In this document: piece after piece, positions 35,750 to 48,779 of the stretch
How positions within the stretch are numbered: position 1 is the first letter of the stretch
Layout: the number at the start of each line of letters is the position of its first letter
Assembly: GCF_020283565.1 (NCBI RefSeq)
Contig: NC_060061.1
Location: 2,674,010-2,738,009 of the forward strand
Direction: 5' to 3'
DNA: 64,000 bases
From: Trifolium pratense
Lineage: Eukaryota > Streptophyta > Magnoliopsida > Fabales > Fabaceae
Notes under the pieces: generated by a model
Databases searched by the model: none
The model's input: the letters and a program-made list of their open reading frames with translations, nothing else
Told to the model about the DNA's origin: nothing
Program-made: the position numbers and the translations under genes

Positions 35750-38700
35750 TGAAGTGGTTCCTTTCATGGGTGGTGGTTGGGGAATATGATGGATTTTGAG
35801 CTCGTTGAATCTGTAGGAGGAAACTGATGTATAGGTAAACAGTTCCAAAGTGACACAAGCACCACTCTTATAATTTGTAAATATCTTATAATATTGGTCT
35901 TTATGCATAAGTTTTTGCTGCTGAATTAAGTCCTTCCTAAGATTTAGGAATTGGATTTCATGCTGACAAAAATCCCGCAGTAATAACAGTCTTTCATGAA
36001 GACCGTCCAATTCAAAATTAAGGGGTGAAATTGTTTTGTATTGATTTTGTTAAGATTCAATATGAGCCGTCCGATTTGAAATGGATGGCTCAGATCTACT
36101 AGTGCGTGTAACAGTGTGACTTTGTTACAGCAGTAAATCCTTATCCGAAGACTTATTAGTTTTTCTTAGTGTGTAATACAGAGTTGGAATAGTGTGAATG
36201 AAAACAGACTATGCGGCATTTGTGTGTGTGTGGCAAACTGACAAATAGACGAAATGGTTAACTATTGAAAACACATACAAAGTGAAGGACCGAGGTTCGA
36301 ATCCCACTCATAGATATATGATCTAGCAATTTTGATATTTCTACCAATTGAGTTACGATTTGTGAACCAAATTGTTGGCTTCTTGTTAAATATTAAATTT
36401 TATAAAAAAAAATGAAACTGATTAATAGCAATATTCAAAATAATTAAACATTTTAAATAAAAATATGACATATACTTTGCTCGAGTAATGAATATGGCTA
36501 AAATCAACCCAACTCGACCCGTAACTCAGGAGTTTTCATACATCATGATCGAAGTGTTAGAATATTTTCTAATATTTTGTGGGCTGCAATCAATTGTGGG
36601 TTTTGGTTTTAATAAAAACGGGTTGATGTTGTGATCCATTTGATGAAGAATAATGGGCTTTGAACACTGATTTTGATTTGTGTAGAATAAAGTGTAGGCC
36701 CAACTCTAGGGTCCATGATGGGTGGTACTAGGGTTGAAATCTTTTATATATAAGATTGGTTAGGCCCCCTCTGCCGTCACACGCAAAAAACACACGCTCA
36801 TTTGTTGTCTTCCTTATCAAAGACCTAAGAGAATGGAGCAAGTGATCAGGCGGTGGAAGACCTTGTCTAACATATCGGTGGCTCCGATATCGGCCTCAAG
36901 TAAGTGTGTTTTCATATAATATATCGATCTCTAATTATTAATTCTTACACGAAGGACAACTATGAGAATTTTATGATTGGTCAACGGCAGACTACGCAAC
37001 TGTTTACCCACTAACTTTTAAAAAGAACCAACATCAAGTTAGTTGAGAGACGAGATGAGATAGTTGAGAGAAGATAAGAGAGAAGGATGAGTGATGCAAA
37101 AAATGAAGACATATTTATAGAATAGAATAAGGAAATTCATTCGTGGCAGATAAGAGGTAACACCTCTGCAAGGGCTAATTAGAATGGCCAATGGCCAAGA
37201 CCATAATCACCGACTCTAGTTTGGATTCTAGAACTTGAACAATCAAAAACACGTTTCGAGTTCTAAAATTAGAGTGGGGTATTTATGGAAAATCAAAAGG
37301 TGCGAGAGGCTTGGCGAAAAAGAAAAAGTCTACAAAATATGTGTCGTAGTTCAAGGATTTTTTTTTCTACCCCAACATTTATATCTTTACCCGTACAAAC
37401 TATTTTTTCCAATTTTACCTTTCTTTATCATTTGACTTCACCCTACAAATTTTTTCGGATGAATGGTAGTCGAAATTTCATATCGGAATACTTGAGAAAA
37501 AGAGATCTGGAATGTACAATCCATAACAAGGTGGAGATAGGTACCGGATTACTTTGAAAAAGAGTTCTAGAAGATTAGCTACGGTTAAACCATGGCTAAA
37601 CATAGTTAAACTGTAGCTAAAGAACAAAATCTAGATTTCAAGTGCAGATTGAAGAAAAGCCTACGAGTGTTAAATCTTGGCTTCTGGTTATGTGAGATTT
37701 TCTGCAGATTATTATCAGATAAGTAGCAAAGCTTGAAGCGTTTTTATTGATGATGAGTATCTGGAAAAAGAAAAAAAATTTCTTATTTTTTGACTTGTGT
37801 TGAAGATTTGTTCTTTTTCTTTCGAGCATTTGAGTTGTTCCAACTTTTTATTTGTTAGTTTGTGAAATTGGGTTTTGGAGAAGAAAACATAAATTGAATT
37901 TTGGAGACAGAAAACATAAATTGAATTGTTTTCATTTGAAGATCTAAATAGGTGGAATTGAAAAAGAGTTGGAAGATTGATTTGAGATGGGTTTTGTGTG
38001 ATTTTAATTTTAATGGGTTAATTAGTTTGATTTGATTTTTGTTATTAGTTTCATTTGATTTGATTTTTGTTATTTAGTAAATATGGAAGGGTGTTTAGCT
38101 AAGGGAGATATAATTTAAGGTGGTGGTTCTTTTGGTAGTTTTAATTTGTCAAACTAGTCCAAGTTCATGCATTGGTATGCGTAATTTTCATTTCTCTCAC
38201 TTTCTTTCCATCATATTAAACGACTCTCGTTCCACTTCCACCATGCTTCATCTTCCCCTCCTTCAAGTGTCAATGTTCTGTTCCACTACGCCAACACAAC
38301 ATTTTGAAATATCGTCTCATTATTATTTATGTTGTGCTATGTACTATTATTGTAATATTATAAGAAAAAATATATAAATTAGTTATAAAACATCTCACCT
38401 CTCTGTAACCAAAAAAAAAAAAAAACTTACCTCTCATTCATTCTCTTCTTTTAAACCAAATATAAAAGGAATTTAAATTTGTTCTCTCCTCCCACTTTCT
38501 ATGGAATCCAACAAACGTGTATTCGTACTTGTAAGCATTAAATTATTTTATTGAAATGTTGAGAGTATGTTTGGATGAAGTATTTATAAATTTTATAGTT
38601 CTAAGCAATTCAAATGATTCTATTTGAATTACTTTCATTCTTAAATGCATGTTTGGGTAGAGTAATAAAAAAAAATTCATTGTGAATGTTTAGGTCATTT

Positions 38701-39270
38701 TCATAAATTTGAAAAGTTTAGGGGTCAGTTTTTAAAAATAAGGACAAATTTGCAATTTTCAAAAAATTAAAGGACCAATTTAGAAAACTTAGGGGGCAAT
38801 TTCCAATATTTTTTTAAAAAATAAGGATCAATTTCTAATTTTTAAAAAGTTTATTGAGGTCGATTTGAAAATTTAAAAATATATTGGTGGAAAAAAAATT
38901 AAATTTCTAATTTTTAGGTGTTATTTAAAATTATTTTAATTTAGCTTAAACAAAATTAAAATACTTCATAAATTACTATTATTTCAAAAATTCACCAAAT
39001 TAATCAAAGATCAAAGAATGTTAGTCAAGTAGACTAATGCTTAGAATTTCATTTTTTAATTATCGTAAAAAAAATAAAAATAAAAAAGAAAATGAATTCA
39101 AATAAAAGAAATGAAATTCCTTTGTTTTTTTTTAATGTATTATTTTGGCTGCGTTTAATTCACGCATTTTGTTGCCTCTCTTTCTTTCTTTTTGATCCCC
39201 CTCTCTCTGCATTATCGGGTGCTTGTAAAATTTGATTTGATCAAAACGTACCAATTTTTGGAGTTTGGAT
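35750..39270. other. Intergenic between YaaW-like and annexin genes
   Basis: A SINE-like unit lies at about 36240-36380. Bases 36557-36960 look LTR-like (TGTTAGAATATTTTC start, TATATATAAG box) but are unproven. 37860-38100 has repeated TTTGATTTGATTTTTGTTATT text. 38640-39140 is AT-rich. No gene is seen. Confidence 0.4.
36240..36380 (+). mobile_element. Possible SINE
   Basis: GGTTCGAATCCC (about 36293) is a perfect pol III box B; upstream AATGGTTAACT is a weak box A. The sequence beyond box B is not tRNA-like. Confidence 0.45.
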
Positions 39271-39271
39271 A

Positions 39272-39301
39272 GAAAAGAAGAAGAAGAAGAAGAAGAAGAA
39301 G
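39272..39301 (+). repeat. (AAG)n run ending at the annexin start codon
   Basis: About nine AAG units lie immediately 5' of the annexin ATG at 39302, so they are in the 5' UTR. Confidence 0.9.
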
Positions 39302-39429
39302 ATGTCTACCCTGAATGTACCCCCTATTCCTCTTTCCCCAAGAGACGACGCCATGCAACTTCACCGTGCTTTCAAGGGTGGTTATTCCGTATTCCATTCT
39401 CTCTTTCACCTTCAACATCGTCGTCAATC

Positions 39430-39505
<76 letters not shown>

Positions 39506-42500
39506 TATTATTATTATTATTATTATTAACGCCATGCCAATTTGCCTTTTTAATTCAATTCTGCTTAACTGTATTTCATTTAATTCCTTTGGATGATGGA
39601 TCACAACAACAACACAATTACTATATTTACACCTAATCAAATACCCCAGAGTATACCACTTCTTTTAGAACAATTCTACTTCTAATCTATCGTCTTGATG
39701 TGTAGTATGTATGCCAAATCATTTCTCAGAACAATGCCCACTTTTGTCTCAATTGCACTTTTGGTTTCTCTATTTTATCATGTTATTGAAAATAACCCTC
39801 CATTTTGGTCTCTCAAATATCACATTTCTTGCATTTTTGTTGTTGTTGTTAAGTATAGTATTTTATTATACTCGTGATTGTGGGAGGAGCTAATGGATTA
39901 GTATAGGGGATTAGTAGTATTTAATATATTTCAATTACACCTTTATAAACATATCTTCCGGGCATCTCTCGTCCATTGTAAGACTCTTAACAATAAGAAT
40001 AAGAACACCCATTGCATATTTGCATATACTTTTATTCTAATAATAACTAACTTGATGCTTTCATAGGCTTTGGGTGTGATACTAGTGCTATCATCAATAT
40101 ACTTGCTCATAGAGATGCTACTCAGCGTGCCTACCTCCAACAAGAATATAGTGCAATGTACTCTGAGGACCTTCTCAAACGATTATCTTCGGAGCTTTCT
40201 GGCAAATTGGAGGTCCTTTTTTACCACTCCTTTGTAGTTCATCAATTATATACCCATCCATCACTAACTAACCCATGCCTTTCTATTATCAACCTAAGTA
40301 TATGAAGAATGAAGGCAATCTGATTTCTCTTGTATTTTTCTGTTTGTTAGAATGCAGTTCTGCTTTGGATGCATGACCCTGCCGGACGTGATGCAATAAT
40401 ACTTAAGCAGACTCTAACTGTGGCCAAAAACCTTGAAGCTGCCACTGAAGTAATATGTTCACGAACTCCATCCCAGCTGCAATATTTAAGACAGATATAC
40501 CATACTAAATTTGGAATTTATCTTGACCATGATATTGAAAGAAATGCCTCTGGGGATCATAAAAAGGTGAATCTTCTTTCTCCCTCTCTGAGTCTTCCAT
40601 GTAAACTATCACAATCGGGAGTGGTGTTTAATGTTTTTTATCCTGAAAGTACAGTTAGTTAATACTCCCTCCATTTCAAAATGAATGTCTTTCTTTCTTT
40701 CTTTTTTTAAATCCAATGCAATATTATTTTATTTTTTAAATCCACTAGAGGGTTTGTTAGTGTCTAGCATGAATGCATGATATTCCTCAACATTAAGGAA
40801 AAATGTCTTGTCAGAACTGCATGAATTCTATTGGCCACAGGATGGTAGGTGGTTGGTTTCTTTAACTTTATATTGTAAATCAGTGGTGCGTAGTAGTTGC
40901 CAACCTTTGATATAGGGTACTGCCTCAGTGCCTGTTCAATGGTGTGACTATGTCTAATTTTTGTGACAACTTGGAGATCACATACACTTTTTTGAGTAGT
41001 GTTTTAATAAATATTTTGTTTTTTCATAAAAACAAAAGCATTAGAGAATGCATCTCAGTATTTCCTGAAATTTTGAAAATGCCAAAACACTATTTTCAGT
41101 GTTTCTGGACAGGCATTCTCCCTTGTTTGTCATCCCTCTTCTCTGTCGCAACTCACAATCCTATCCTGAACATAACCAGATGAAAACTCAAAAGGTTTTT
41201 CAAAATTAAATGGCCCCTAAGGTTTCTTCCATCTGATGATAAAAAGCCTCATAATCATTTTGTATCCTAGTACTCCTACCAATTATAGAGCATGGGTTCG
41301 GCACTTTCTGTTGTTTATTTGTAGTTTTGTACAAGTGTTCAAGCTTTTGAAAGATTCAAAATTGCTATGGGATTCTAAATGTTCATCAAAGTTATATGGT
41401 GATATCTCTGAATGTGTTGGTGTGTTGCTTCTTGGATACTTCTACTGTGGCGAATGGTGTTTTTCCAGTAATCCCTTTTAAATATCTCTGCAAATTACTT
41501 GTTCTTGTGTCTTGCTTAGAATTTTTTAACTGGATGACTCCTACTATGTCATTTGAGTTTTTGAGCGTAGGACAGTAGGTTGTCTATAGTTACTCCATTC
41601 AAAAATATACCAGAGCTAAGAAAGTTACTTTTGGATCCCGACAAGATTGAATGCTTGTTACCAGCTACAAATTTCAATTGCAAGCCAACTATATGGGTTG
41701 GTCACTTCACTTGGTTGGATGTGGACTAAAATTCTGGTCTCTCTGTTTTATTCCAATGTGCGACTTTGTTTCGCTGCATAAGTCTTTTGAGGGAAACGGT
41801 GTTCAGTTGTTTGTCATAGATTTCAATTGGATGTAAAATTTCTTTCCCGTTTCGCCATTTGATCTCGGTCATAATCACATCTATGAATTACTTCCCAGAT
41901 ATTCAAACAACAACGATGTTGTTACTAATAAATTTATGTAAAAACATTGTCCAGATTTTACTTGCATATGTAAGCACACCACGCCATGAAGGCCCTGAGG
42001 TTAATAGAGAAATGGCTGAGAATGATGCAATGGTTCTGTATAAAGCAGGTGAAAAGAAACTGGGAACTGATGAGAAAACTTTTGTGCAAATATTTAGTCA
42101 ACGGAGTGCGGCACAGTTGGCTGCCATAAATCATTTTTACCATGGCAAGTATGGCCATTCACTGAAAAAGGTATTCTAACCCCTTTTGTATACCCTTAAG
42201 CATAGTCTTTGTATTTATCAAGGTGTTTTTCTGGCGCTTACCCAAGCTGAGTTCATATCAGGCAATAAAGAATGAAACATCAGGGAATTTTGCTCATGCA
42301 CTTTTGACAATAGTCCAATGTGCCGAGAGTCCTGCAAAGTATTTTGCAAAGGTATTCCCTTTGACATTAATTTTAGGGGATTTCTCCTTGTAATGCCATT
42401 AACTTGGATTGAGACAAAAAAATCTGCATTCTCCAACAATTCCCCATCATAAAGATAAAGATAACTGATGAAGAATAAGATGCTTCAGATGCTTATTGTT

Positions 42501-43032
42501 AAAATCATTTTGTATTTGTGGAGAGTATTTATTTTCCCTGTAAAACAGCTAGGTTGCTTTGAAAGTAGTATACTTATTTTCCCTGTAAAACAGCTAGGTT
42601 GCTTACAAAGTATGCATTTTGAATGTACCACAAAATGCTGGAGATATACTATATATAATACTAGTGACATTCCTTTTTTCACTGAAAGATCTGTTAGTAA
42701 TGTTAGCACAAAATTAGGTGGTAGTTGGTTTGGTTGTGTTTAAGCATAGATGGAACCTTTTAAAATTTCTTATTTCCAAAATAATTAAGGAAACAAGTAT
42801 GTCTTAACTTTTGCCACTATGTATGCAGGTCCTACGTAAAGCAATGAAAGGTCTGGGGACCGATGACACAAAACTTTTGAGGGTGATTGTAACAAGGAGT
42901 GAGATTGATCTGCATTACATCAAAGCTGAATATTTAAAGAAATACAAGAAGACGCTGAATGATGCAGTTCACTCAGAAACATCCGGACACTACAGAGCTT
43001 TTCTTCTCTCACTTTTAGGTCCCAAGCAGTAG
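39302..43032 (+). CDS. Annexin, D5-like
   Basis: Six exons: 39302-39377, 40067-40212, 40351-40566, 41955-42170, 42262-42351 and 42829-43032. All are GT-AG and in phase; 315 aa. Annexins bind acidic phospholipids in a Ca2+-dependent way. The four annexin repeats begin at about residues 18, 88, 170 and 246. Repeat 1 has [20 protein letters not shown]; repeat 4 has [20 protein letters not shown] with the GxGT type II calcium loop. The end [14 protein letters not shown] and the overall text are closest to Arabidopsis annexin D5 (recalled family knowledge, not searched). Repeats 2 and 3 lack GxGT, as usual in plant annexins. Confidence 0.95.
39431..39529. repeat. (TTA)n microsatellite in annexin intron 1
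   Basis: About 33 TTA/ATT units with one slip, starting about 55 bp after the exon 1 donor. It creates spurious poly-Tyr, poly-Ile, poly-Leu and poly-Asn frames. Confidence 0.97.
42531..42610. repeat. Short tandem duplication in annexin intron 5 (period 45 bp)
   Basis: ATTTTCCCTGTAAAACAGCT plus AGGTTGCTT occurs at 42531 and 42576. Confidence 0.9.
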
Positions 43033-43342
43033 TAGTCAAAATGCTTGTTTTGTTAGGAATAATTTCACATATGATGTTGAATATATGAACACTTCCAATC
43101 TTCTATTTATTGATATTGTAAATTAGGCAGTGCTTAATGGTTAGTGTTTTGTAAGTAATATGCACACAAACTACTCGGTCTTACTTGGTTGTCAGTTACA
43201 ACATAATGCACATATCGACCGTCATTTTGTATATGTATGTATCTATGCATGGGTTTGAACTATTAAGTATGTATGTCAGTGTTGTTGAGCTTTTTGTTTC
43301 CTTTGCCAAACGTTGGTAATTTGATTTCTCAAGCAGATGTCT

Positions 43343-45103
43343 CTCTCAAGCAGGACGAGAAATTATGATTAAATCGGTTCTTCAATCTATACCTTCATAC
43401 ATGATGAGTATTTTTTTGATTCCGTCCTCTCTTTGCGACGAAATTGAAAAGATTGATGAGTTCATTTTGGTGGGGTCATAACAAAGAACCGTCTAAAGGA
43501 ATCCATTGGCTCTCTTGGGAGCGGTTAGCTATGCACAAAAATGCGGGTGGCTTGGGTTTTAAAAGTATTCAAGCTTTTAATTATGCGATGCTTGGTAAGC
43601 AGGCCTGGAAGTTACAAGCTAATCCGGGTAATTTAATCACTAGATTATTCAAAGCTAAATATTTTCCTAGAAGCGACTTCCTTAGCTCAAGCATTGGGCA
43701 CAACCCAAGTTACATGTGGCGAAGCATTTGGACTTTGGAGTGCAAAATTTATTGTTCATGGTGGCTATAAGTGGAGTATTGGAACTGATTATAATATACC
43801 GGTTTGGGATAATAGATGGGTGTCTGATGGTTAAATTTTTACAAGACCCTTGCAACTGGATCTAATGGTAAGCTATTTGAATGTATCTGACTTGTTAATG
43901 GCAAATGCAAAAAAGTGGAATATGCCTCTTATTTGCTCTATTTTTTATAACAGCAATGCAACAAAAATTTCGCAAACTCCTTTATTAGAGTCGGTTGTTG
44001 AAGATAAATTGATCTGGAGACTTGAGAAAAATGGACACTACTCTGTTAAGAGTGCATATCGTTACTGCATTAATGAAGCAATTGACACAACTGGTTTGCA
44101 AATCTCGGGTCAATGGAATAAAATTTGGAGAGCTGAAGTTCCGCCAAAAATTAAGAATTTTATTTGGCGATTATGTCGAAATTGTATTCCGACTCGTGCT
44201 CGCCTTATTCAAAAAGGCGTTAACTGTCCTGATATTTGTGCTCTCTGTGAGAATGAACAGGAAAATAATTTACACATATTCCTCGTGTAACGATGCAAAG
44301 GAAATTTGGAAAAGTGTTGGATGGTGGAATACTTTGGAAACTCACTTGCAGCATAATAATATTGCAGACATTGTCTTCTCTGTGTTACAGGTTTTCAATT
44401 CAGATCAAGTGTCACTTTTCATGGCTTTGTTATGGAGTATTTGGCAACAAAGAAATGACAAGGTTTGAAGAGACAAGGTTGAACCATTTCAACATGTACG
44501 TGCACGTGCAATCAACTTGCTTACAGATTGGAAAGGTGCGCAGAATCACAAGAACTTGCACTCCTAGCAAAGACAACATAATACTGCAATTCGTTGGTCA
44601 AAACCTCTAACTGGTCGGTACAAATGCAATATAGATGCATCATTCTCCGAACAGCAGAACAAAGTTGGAATATGTATGTGCATCCGAGATGATCAAGGAA
44701 GGTTTGCTTTGGCCAAAACAGAATGGCTATCGCCCATTATTGATGTCGATATAGGAGAATCTCTTGGCTTACTCAGTGCTCTCAATTGGGTCCATGACTT
44801 GCAGTTGGAAAATGTTGATTTTGAACTTGATTCAAAAAATGTTGTCACTAGTTCTCATAGTAAGCATCATAACGCGTCTGAGCTCGGAGATATTATTAAG
44901 GATTGCGTACGTGTCTATAACACTTATTTTAGAAACTCTCGTATCGAGTTTATTAAGAGACAAACCAATGAGGTTGCTCATGTCTTAGCAAGGGTGGCCT
45001 CATCTCTAGCTAGTTTCCACTTCTTTATTGATGTACCCATATGTATTGGTAACATAGTTAATAATGAAATGCTATAAGTCTTTTTCCCTAAAAAAAAAAA
45101 GAC
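43343..45103 (+). pseudogene. 5'-truncated LINE with RT end, zf-RVT and RNase H domain
   Basis: It begins LSQAGREIMIKSVLQSIPSY (RT C-terminus), then MSSFWWGHNKEPSKGIHWLS and LGFKSIQAFNYAMLGKQAWK. The zf-RVT block is PKIKNFIWRLCRNCIPTRAR and CPDICALCENEQENNLHIF (44140-44285). From 44676 an RNase H-like domain runs with DIGESLGLLSALNW, ELDSKNVV and FIKRQTNEVAHVLARVAS, ending at 45077. A short A run (45090-45101) is the 3' tail. Frameshifts near 43765, 44285 and 44460 disable it. Confidence 0.93.
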
Positions 45104-45385
45104 TCGTTTGATGGTCATGATATGATTGAGACATGATAAGATATAGACCGGATAAACATTTATTATATCAAGTGTTTGATGCATATATATATATATATAT
45201 ATATTAAATGACAAAATTACCCTTTTAACTAAGACATCTTATCCATTCAAACACCAAATCTACACCGTATAATACTCACATGTGCACCATAGACCATTGA
45301 GGTGTGATATCTGCACAACTTAAAATAGTTGTCTGTACAGACAATGTATCCGATGAGTGTGCATTTCAGCTCGCACACAACCTTG

Positions 45386-45530
45386 TTAAATATGCTTAGA
45401 TCTCATCCCCAAAAGCTAACTCAAAGGGTGAGGTTGCCCTCATATATTTATACACTTCACATCCCGGGAACCTAAGCAATGTGGGACTTCAAACAATCTC
45501 AAACAACACAACAACACATTCAACATATTA
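45386..45530 (-). mobile_element. TRIM-like solo LTR fragment
   Basis: On the minus strand it reads GAAGTCCCACATTGCTTAGG, then TATAAATATATGAGGGCAAC and CTCACCCTTTGAG, the LTR style of plant TRIMs (AGTCCCACAT near the start, as in 22822-22938). No second LTR or PBS was found. Confidence 0.5.
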
Positions 45531-46259
45531 TTATCTAACAAACCTGATGTTCAGAAATAAAAAAATAAAAATGTAGGCAAATAGTAGAGATATACGTTGT
45601 TGGACAACTTTCACGTTGTCAAAATAAAATTTCTCTATACCATTTTATGGTTGTTCCAAAGCCACAGCGTGGCATATTGGCTAATTGCATACTTGTGTAA
45701 CTTTATAAGCCAATAATTGTTTGTTGGTGAACAGAACACAACCGAATACTCTATCAATCAATGATGGTCCAAATTCAGCCAAATATTTAATTGATTTCCT
45801 TGCTCCTCTATCCAACTCGATGGACTTTGTTTGGAAAGATAAAGAATTTTTGAGGTGGAATGAATTGAACAAGTAAATAATTATTTAACACGTGAAGTTG
45901 TATGTGAATTAAGTTGGCCAACCTGCAAGGAATTGTATGTATGTATCACTTTCACACATTGCTTGCTTCATTTTAGTGCCTTAATCTATTGTGTTTGCAT
46001 TACGTAACTAGCACTGAAGTAGCATATTAGGAAGTTACAAGGAAGATGCGCTATATATCATATATATGCATGGGATTGGACCCACTGAAACGCCCTTGTT
46101 TGTTTGCATCTACGTACTTAAGCTAGAAACTCGCGATTCATTTTGTTGGTTTGCTTGTCCAATTTTTACTGCACAGATATACCATATATCCCATATCCCA
46201 TCCCATTGGTTCACATTTTTGCATGCCTTCTCCATCCATCTTGATCATCATTTTCTCAT

Positions 46260-46267
46260 GTATATCC
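46260..46267 (+). promoter_or_regulatory. Candidate P1BS (PHR1-binding) site
   Basis: GTATATCC fits the GNATATNC consensus and lies 96 bp before the phosphatase ATG. Chance occurrence in a few hundred bases is possible. Confidence 0.3.
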
Positions 46268-46362
46268 AACTCAGCTCCTTGTATACATATATATATAACT
46301 GATAACTAGTGTTCTATCTGTCTATTGTTATAGTAGTATATTACGCACAAACATAATACAGT

Positions 46363-47964
46363 ATGGGTGATTTGGGAGGAACAAGTAGCCTAAGCCCCTT
46401 ATGTTTATGGATTCTGGTTTTCGTCGGTGTTGCTGTTGTGTGTGTGACTGTAAATGTATCAGCTGATGAGCTCCAACGTCTTGAACACCCTGCTGCTGTC
46501 AATAAAGCAGATACCAGCTCACTTAGCTTCCTCGTCATTGGAGACTGGGGAAGGAAAGGAACCTACAACCAATCTCGAGTTGCTTTTCAGGTCTCTCTCC
46601 TTTTCTTTCTTTTTACTGCATATTCCATATTCAAGACAAGTTTACTTACAACCATTATTATTATTATTTATTAAAATAAAATTCAGATGGGAAGAGTTGG
46701 TGACAAATTAAACATTGACTTTGTGGTATCAACCGGAGACAATTTCTATGATGAAGGATTGACCGGTATACATGACCCTGCATTTCAATATTCCTTCTCA
46801 GATATCTACACCGCCAACAGCCTTAAAAAACAATGGTATAATGGTCAGTCAGTCTACTTCTAACTCAGTTTGCCAACAAACAATACATTATTCACTCACT
46901 CTAATTAATGTGATCCATCTGGTTGCTCTAATTAGTCTTGGGCAACCATGACTACAGGGGAGATGTTGAAGCTCAATTAAATCCATTCCTTCACAATATT
47001 GATCATAGATGGTTTTGCCAAAGATCTTTTATTCTTCACACTGGTAATTCTTTCATTCACCCAACTTGTCAATTCAATATACGTTCCTGCCCTCCCGCAT
47101 CCACATCATTAATTAACAGTTCTTCTTCTTCTAATATTAAAACATCACAGAAATCGCAGAGTTTTTCTTTGTGGATACAACTCCTTTTGTCGACAAGTAC
47201 TTTTTGAAGCCAAAGGATCACAAGTATGATTGGAGAGGTGTGCTTCCAAGGGACAAATATTTATCAAACCTCTTAAAGGTAATTAAGTCTCCTCATCACA
47301 GAAATTATTAAGATAAAAGGTGATCTAATAGTCCTTTGTATGGGGGTGTGTGTGTGTAATTCTAAATGAAGGGTCTGGAAACAGCACTAAGAAATTCTAC
47401 TGCCAAGTGGAAGATTGTTGTGGGACACCATCCTGTAAGAAGCATAGGGCACCACGGGGATACCAAAGAGCTGTTAACACACCTCCTGCCAATCCTTGAG
47501 GTTACTACTACTCATTTAAATATAGATAAGGAAACATTGTCCTGGTTATAGAGATAAGGAGCATCATCCTTTATTTCCTGATAAAAAATCTCTCATTTCA
47601 AATGGAATTTGCAGGCCAACAATGTTGATATGTACTTGAATGGGCACGACCATTGCTTGGAACATATAAGTTGCACCAGCAGGTCTACAAGTTAACTTAA
47701 TTTAACTTGTCTTGTTTGTTTGTTTCCTGAATCATCAATCACCTTTGCAGCCAAATACAGTTCTTAACTAGTGGTGGAGGTTCAAAGGCATGGAAAGGAG
47801 ACATTGATAAAAATGGAAAAGATGGGGTCAAATTTTACTACGATGGCCAAGGATTTATGTCTGTTGAGTTTGAGCAAATGAATGCCAAAGTTGTCTATTA
47901 CGATATTTTTGGCAACATTTTGCATGTTCTGAATCTATCCAAGGGGTTACATTATGTGATATAA
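46363..47964 (+). CDS. PAP: Purple acid phosphatase (low-molecular-weight plant type)
   Basis: Seven exons: 46363-46590, 46687-46843, 46936-47043, 47151-47278, 47372-47500, 47615-47682 and 47751-47964. They are in phase, giving 343 aa. It should be a secreted or vacuolar metallophosphatase hydrolysing phosphate monoesters with an Fe-metal centre. The N-terminus has a hydrophobic signal segment ([16 protein letters not shown]). All five metal-ligand blocks are present: GDWG (60-63), GDNFYD (from 93), GNHDY (131-135), VVGHHP (from 223) and NGHDH (259-263). Length and layout fit the PAP3/7/8/17 group. Exon 5 has a poor acceptor (AAATGAAG). Convergent with the DUF760 gene. Confidence 0.95.
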
Positions 47965-48779
47965 GTAAGGTCGTCGAATCCACATCAAAGGAGGGTCCTA
48001 ATCTAAATAAGTTGGGGAAATTTGATAAATCGGGTCTTTTAAGAATGATATATATGCATTGAAAATTTCTATTCAATATCCAAATAATGCTTCACCGCTA
48101 ATAGTTTATGCGGACTTTATACCGTACCATCGCAGCATGTCTATTAGTGCAACTGAGGAGTGAAGACTACGACATTGGGACATATAATTATATGATGTAG
48201 CATGCGTTCATTAGAACTTCTTATATGTAACTAGCTATAAATAAATTAATGGTTCTTGAATTCTTGTTACAATATTGGTTGCAGTATGATTTTTTATCTT
48301 CTACTTCTTGAAATGTCCATGGGCCATGAAGCAGCACGTAATAGTTAACAGACAAACAACTTCGGATGGTATTAAAATGCTGGAAGTAGCTGCTTCGTTG
48401 ACCTCGATGATAGTCTAAAGTTAAAATACTTGCTATCAAATTCATTTTATACGTTTGATTGATATGACAAAACTAACACACGGTAAGTAATAACTAACTT
48501 TTATTTACCTAATAGGATAGGATGATCATAAAAGCTGAAACCTGGACTATAAGGATTTGTTACCGGCAAAAAGGATAAGAAAAATGAGCAAAGATCTATC
48601 ACAACATAACTTTCCTTTCACTAGTTGAATCTAGAGTCACAAATCACTATATACAGATAAATTTATTAACAATAGTTGTACCTATACCTATAAAAGCAAG
48701 CTACATTAACTTGTATTCTATTGATCAGTACCAATATACACTAAAACAATGCCTTCGGCTATACGGGAGGATGCACAGC
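47965..48779. other. Convergent intergenic region
   Basis: Shared 3' flanks of the phosphatase (+) and DUF760 (-) genes. No gene, repeat or RNA recognised. Confidence 0.5.

Larger units (their letters stand above)
45104..46362. other. Intergenic, upstream of the phosphatase gene
   Basis: Contains a TRIM-like LTR fragment (45386-45530), a short TA repeat (45185-45205) and, near the gene, TACATATATATATA about 65 bp before the ATG. No coding sequence is supported. Confidence 0.45.

Noticed and set aside
39212..39640. Long ORFs rich in Asn, Tyr, Ile or Leu runs
   Set aside because: They are translations of the (TTA)n microsatellite in annexin intron 1, in several frames and both strands.
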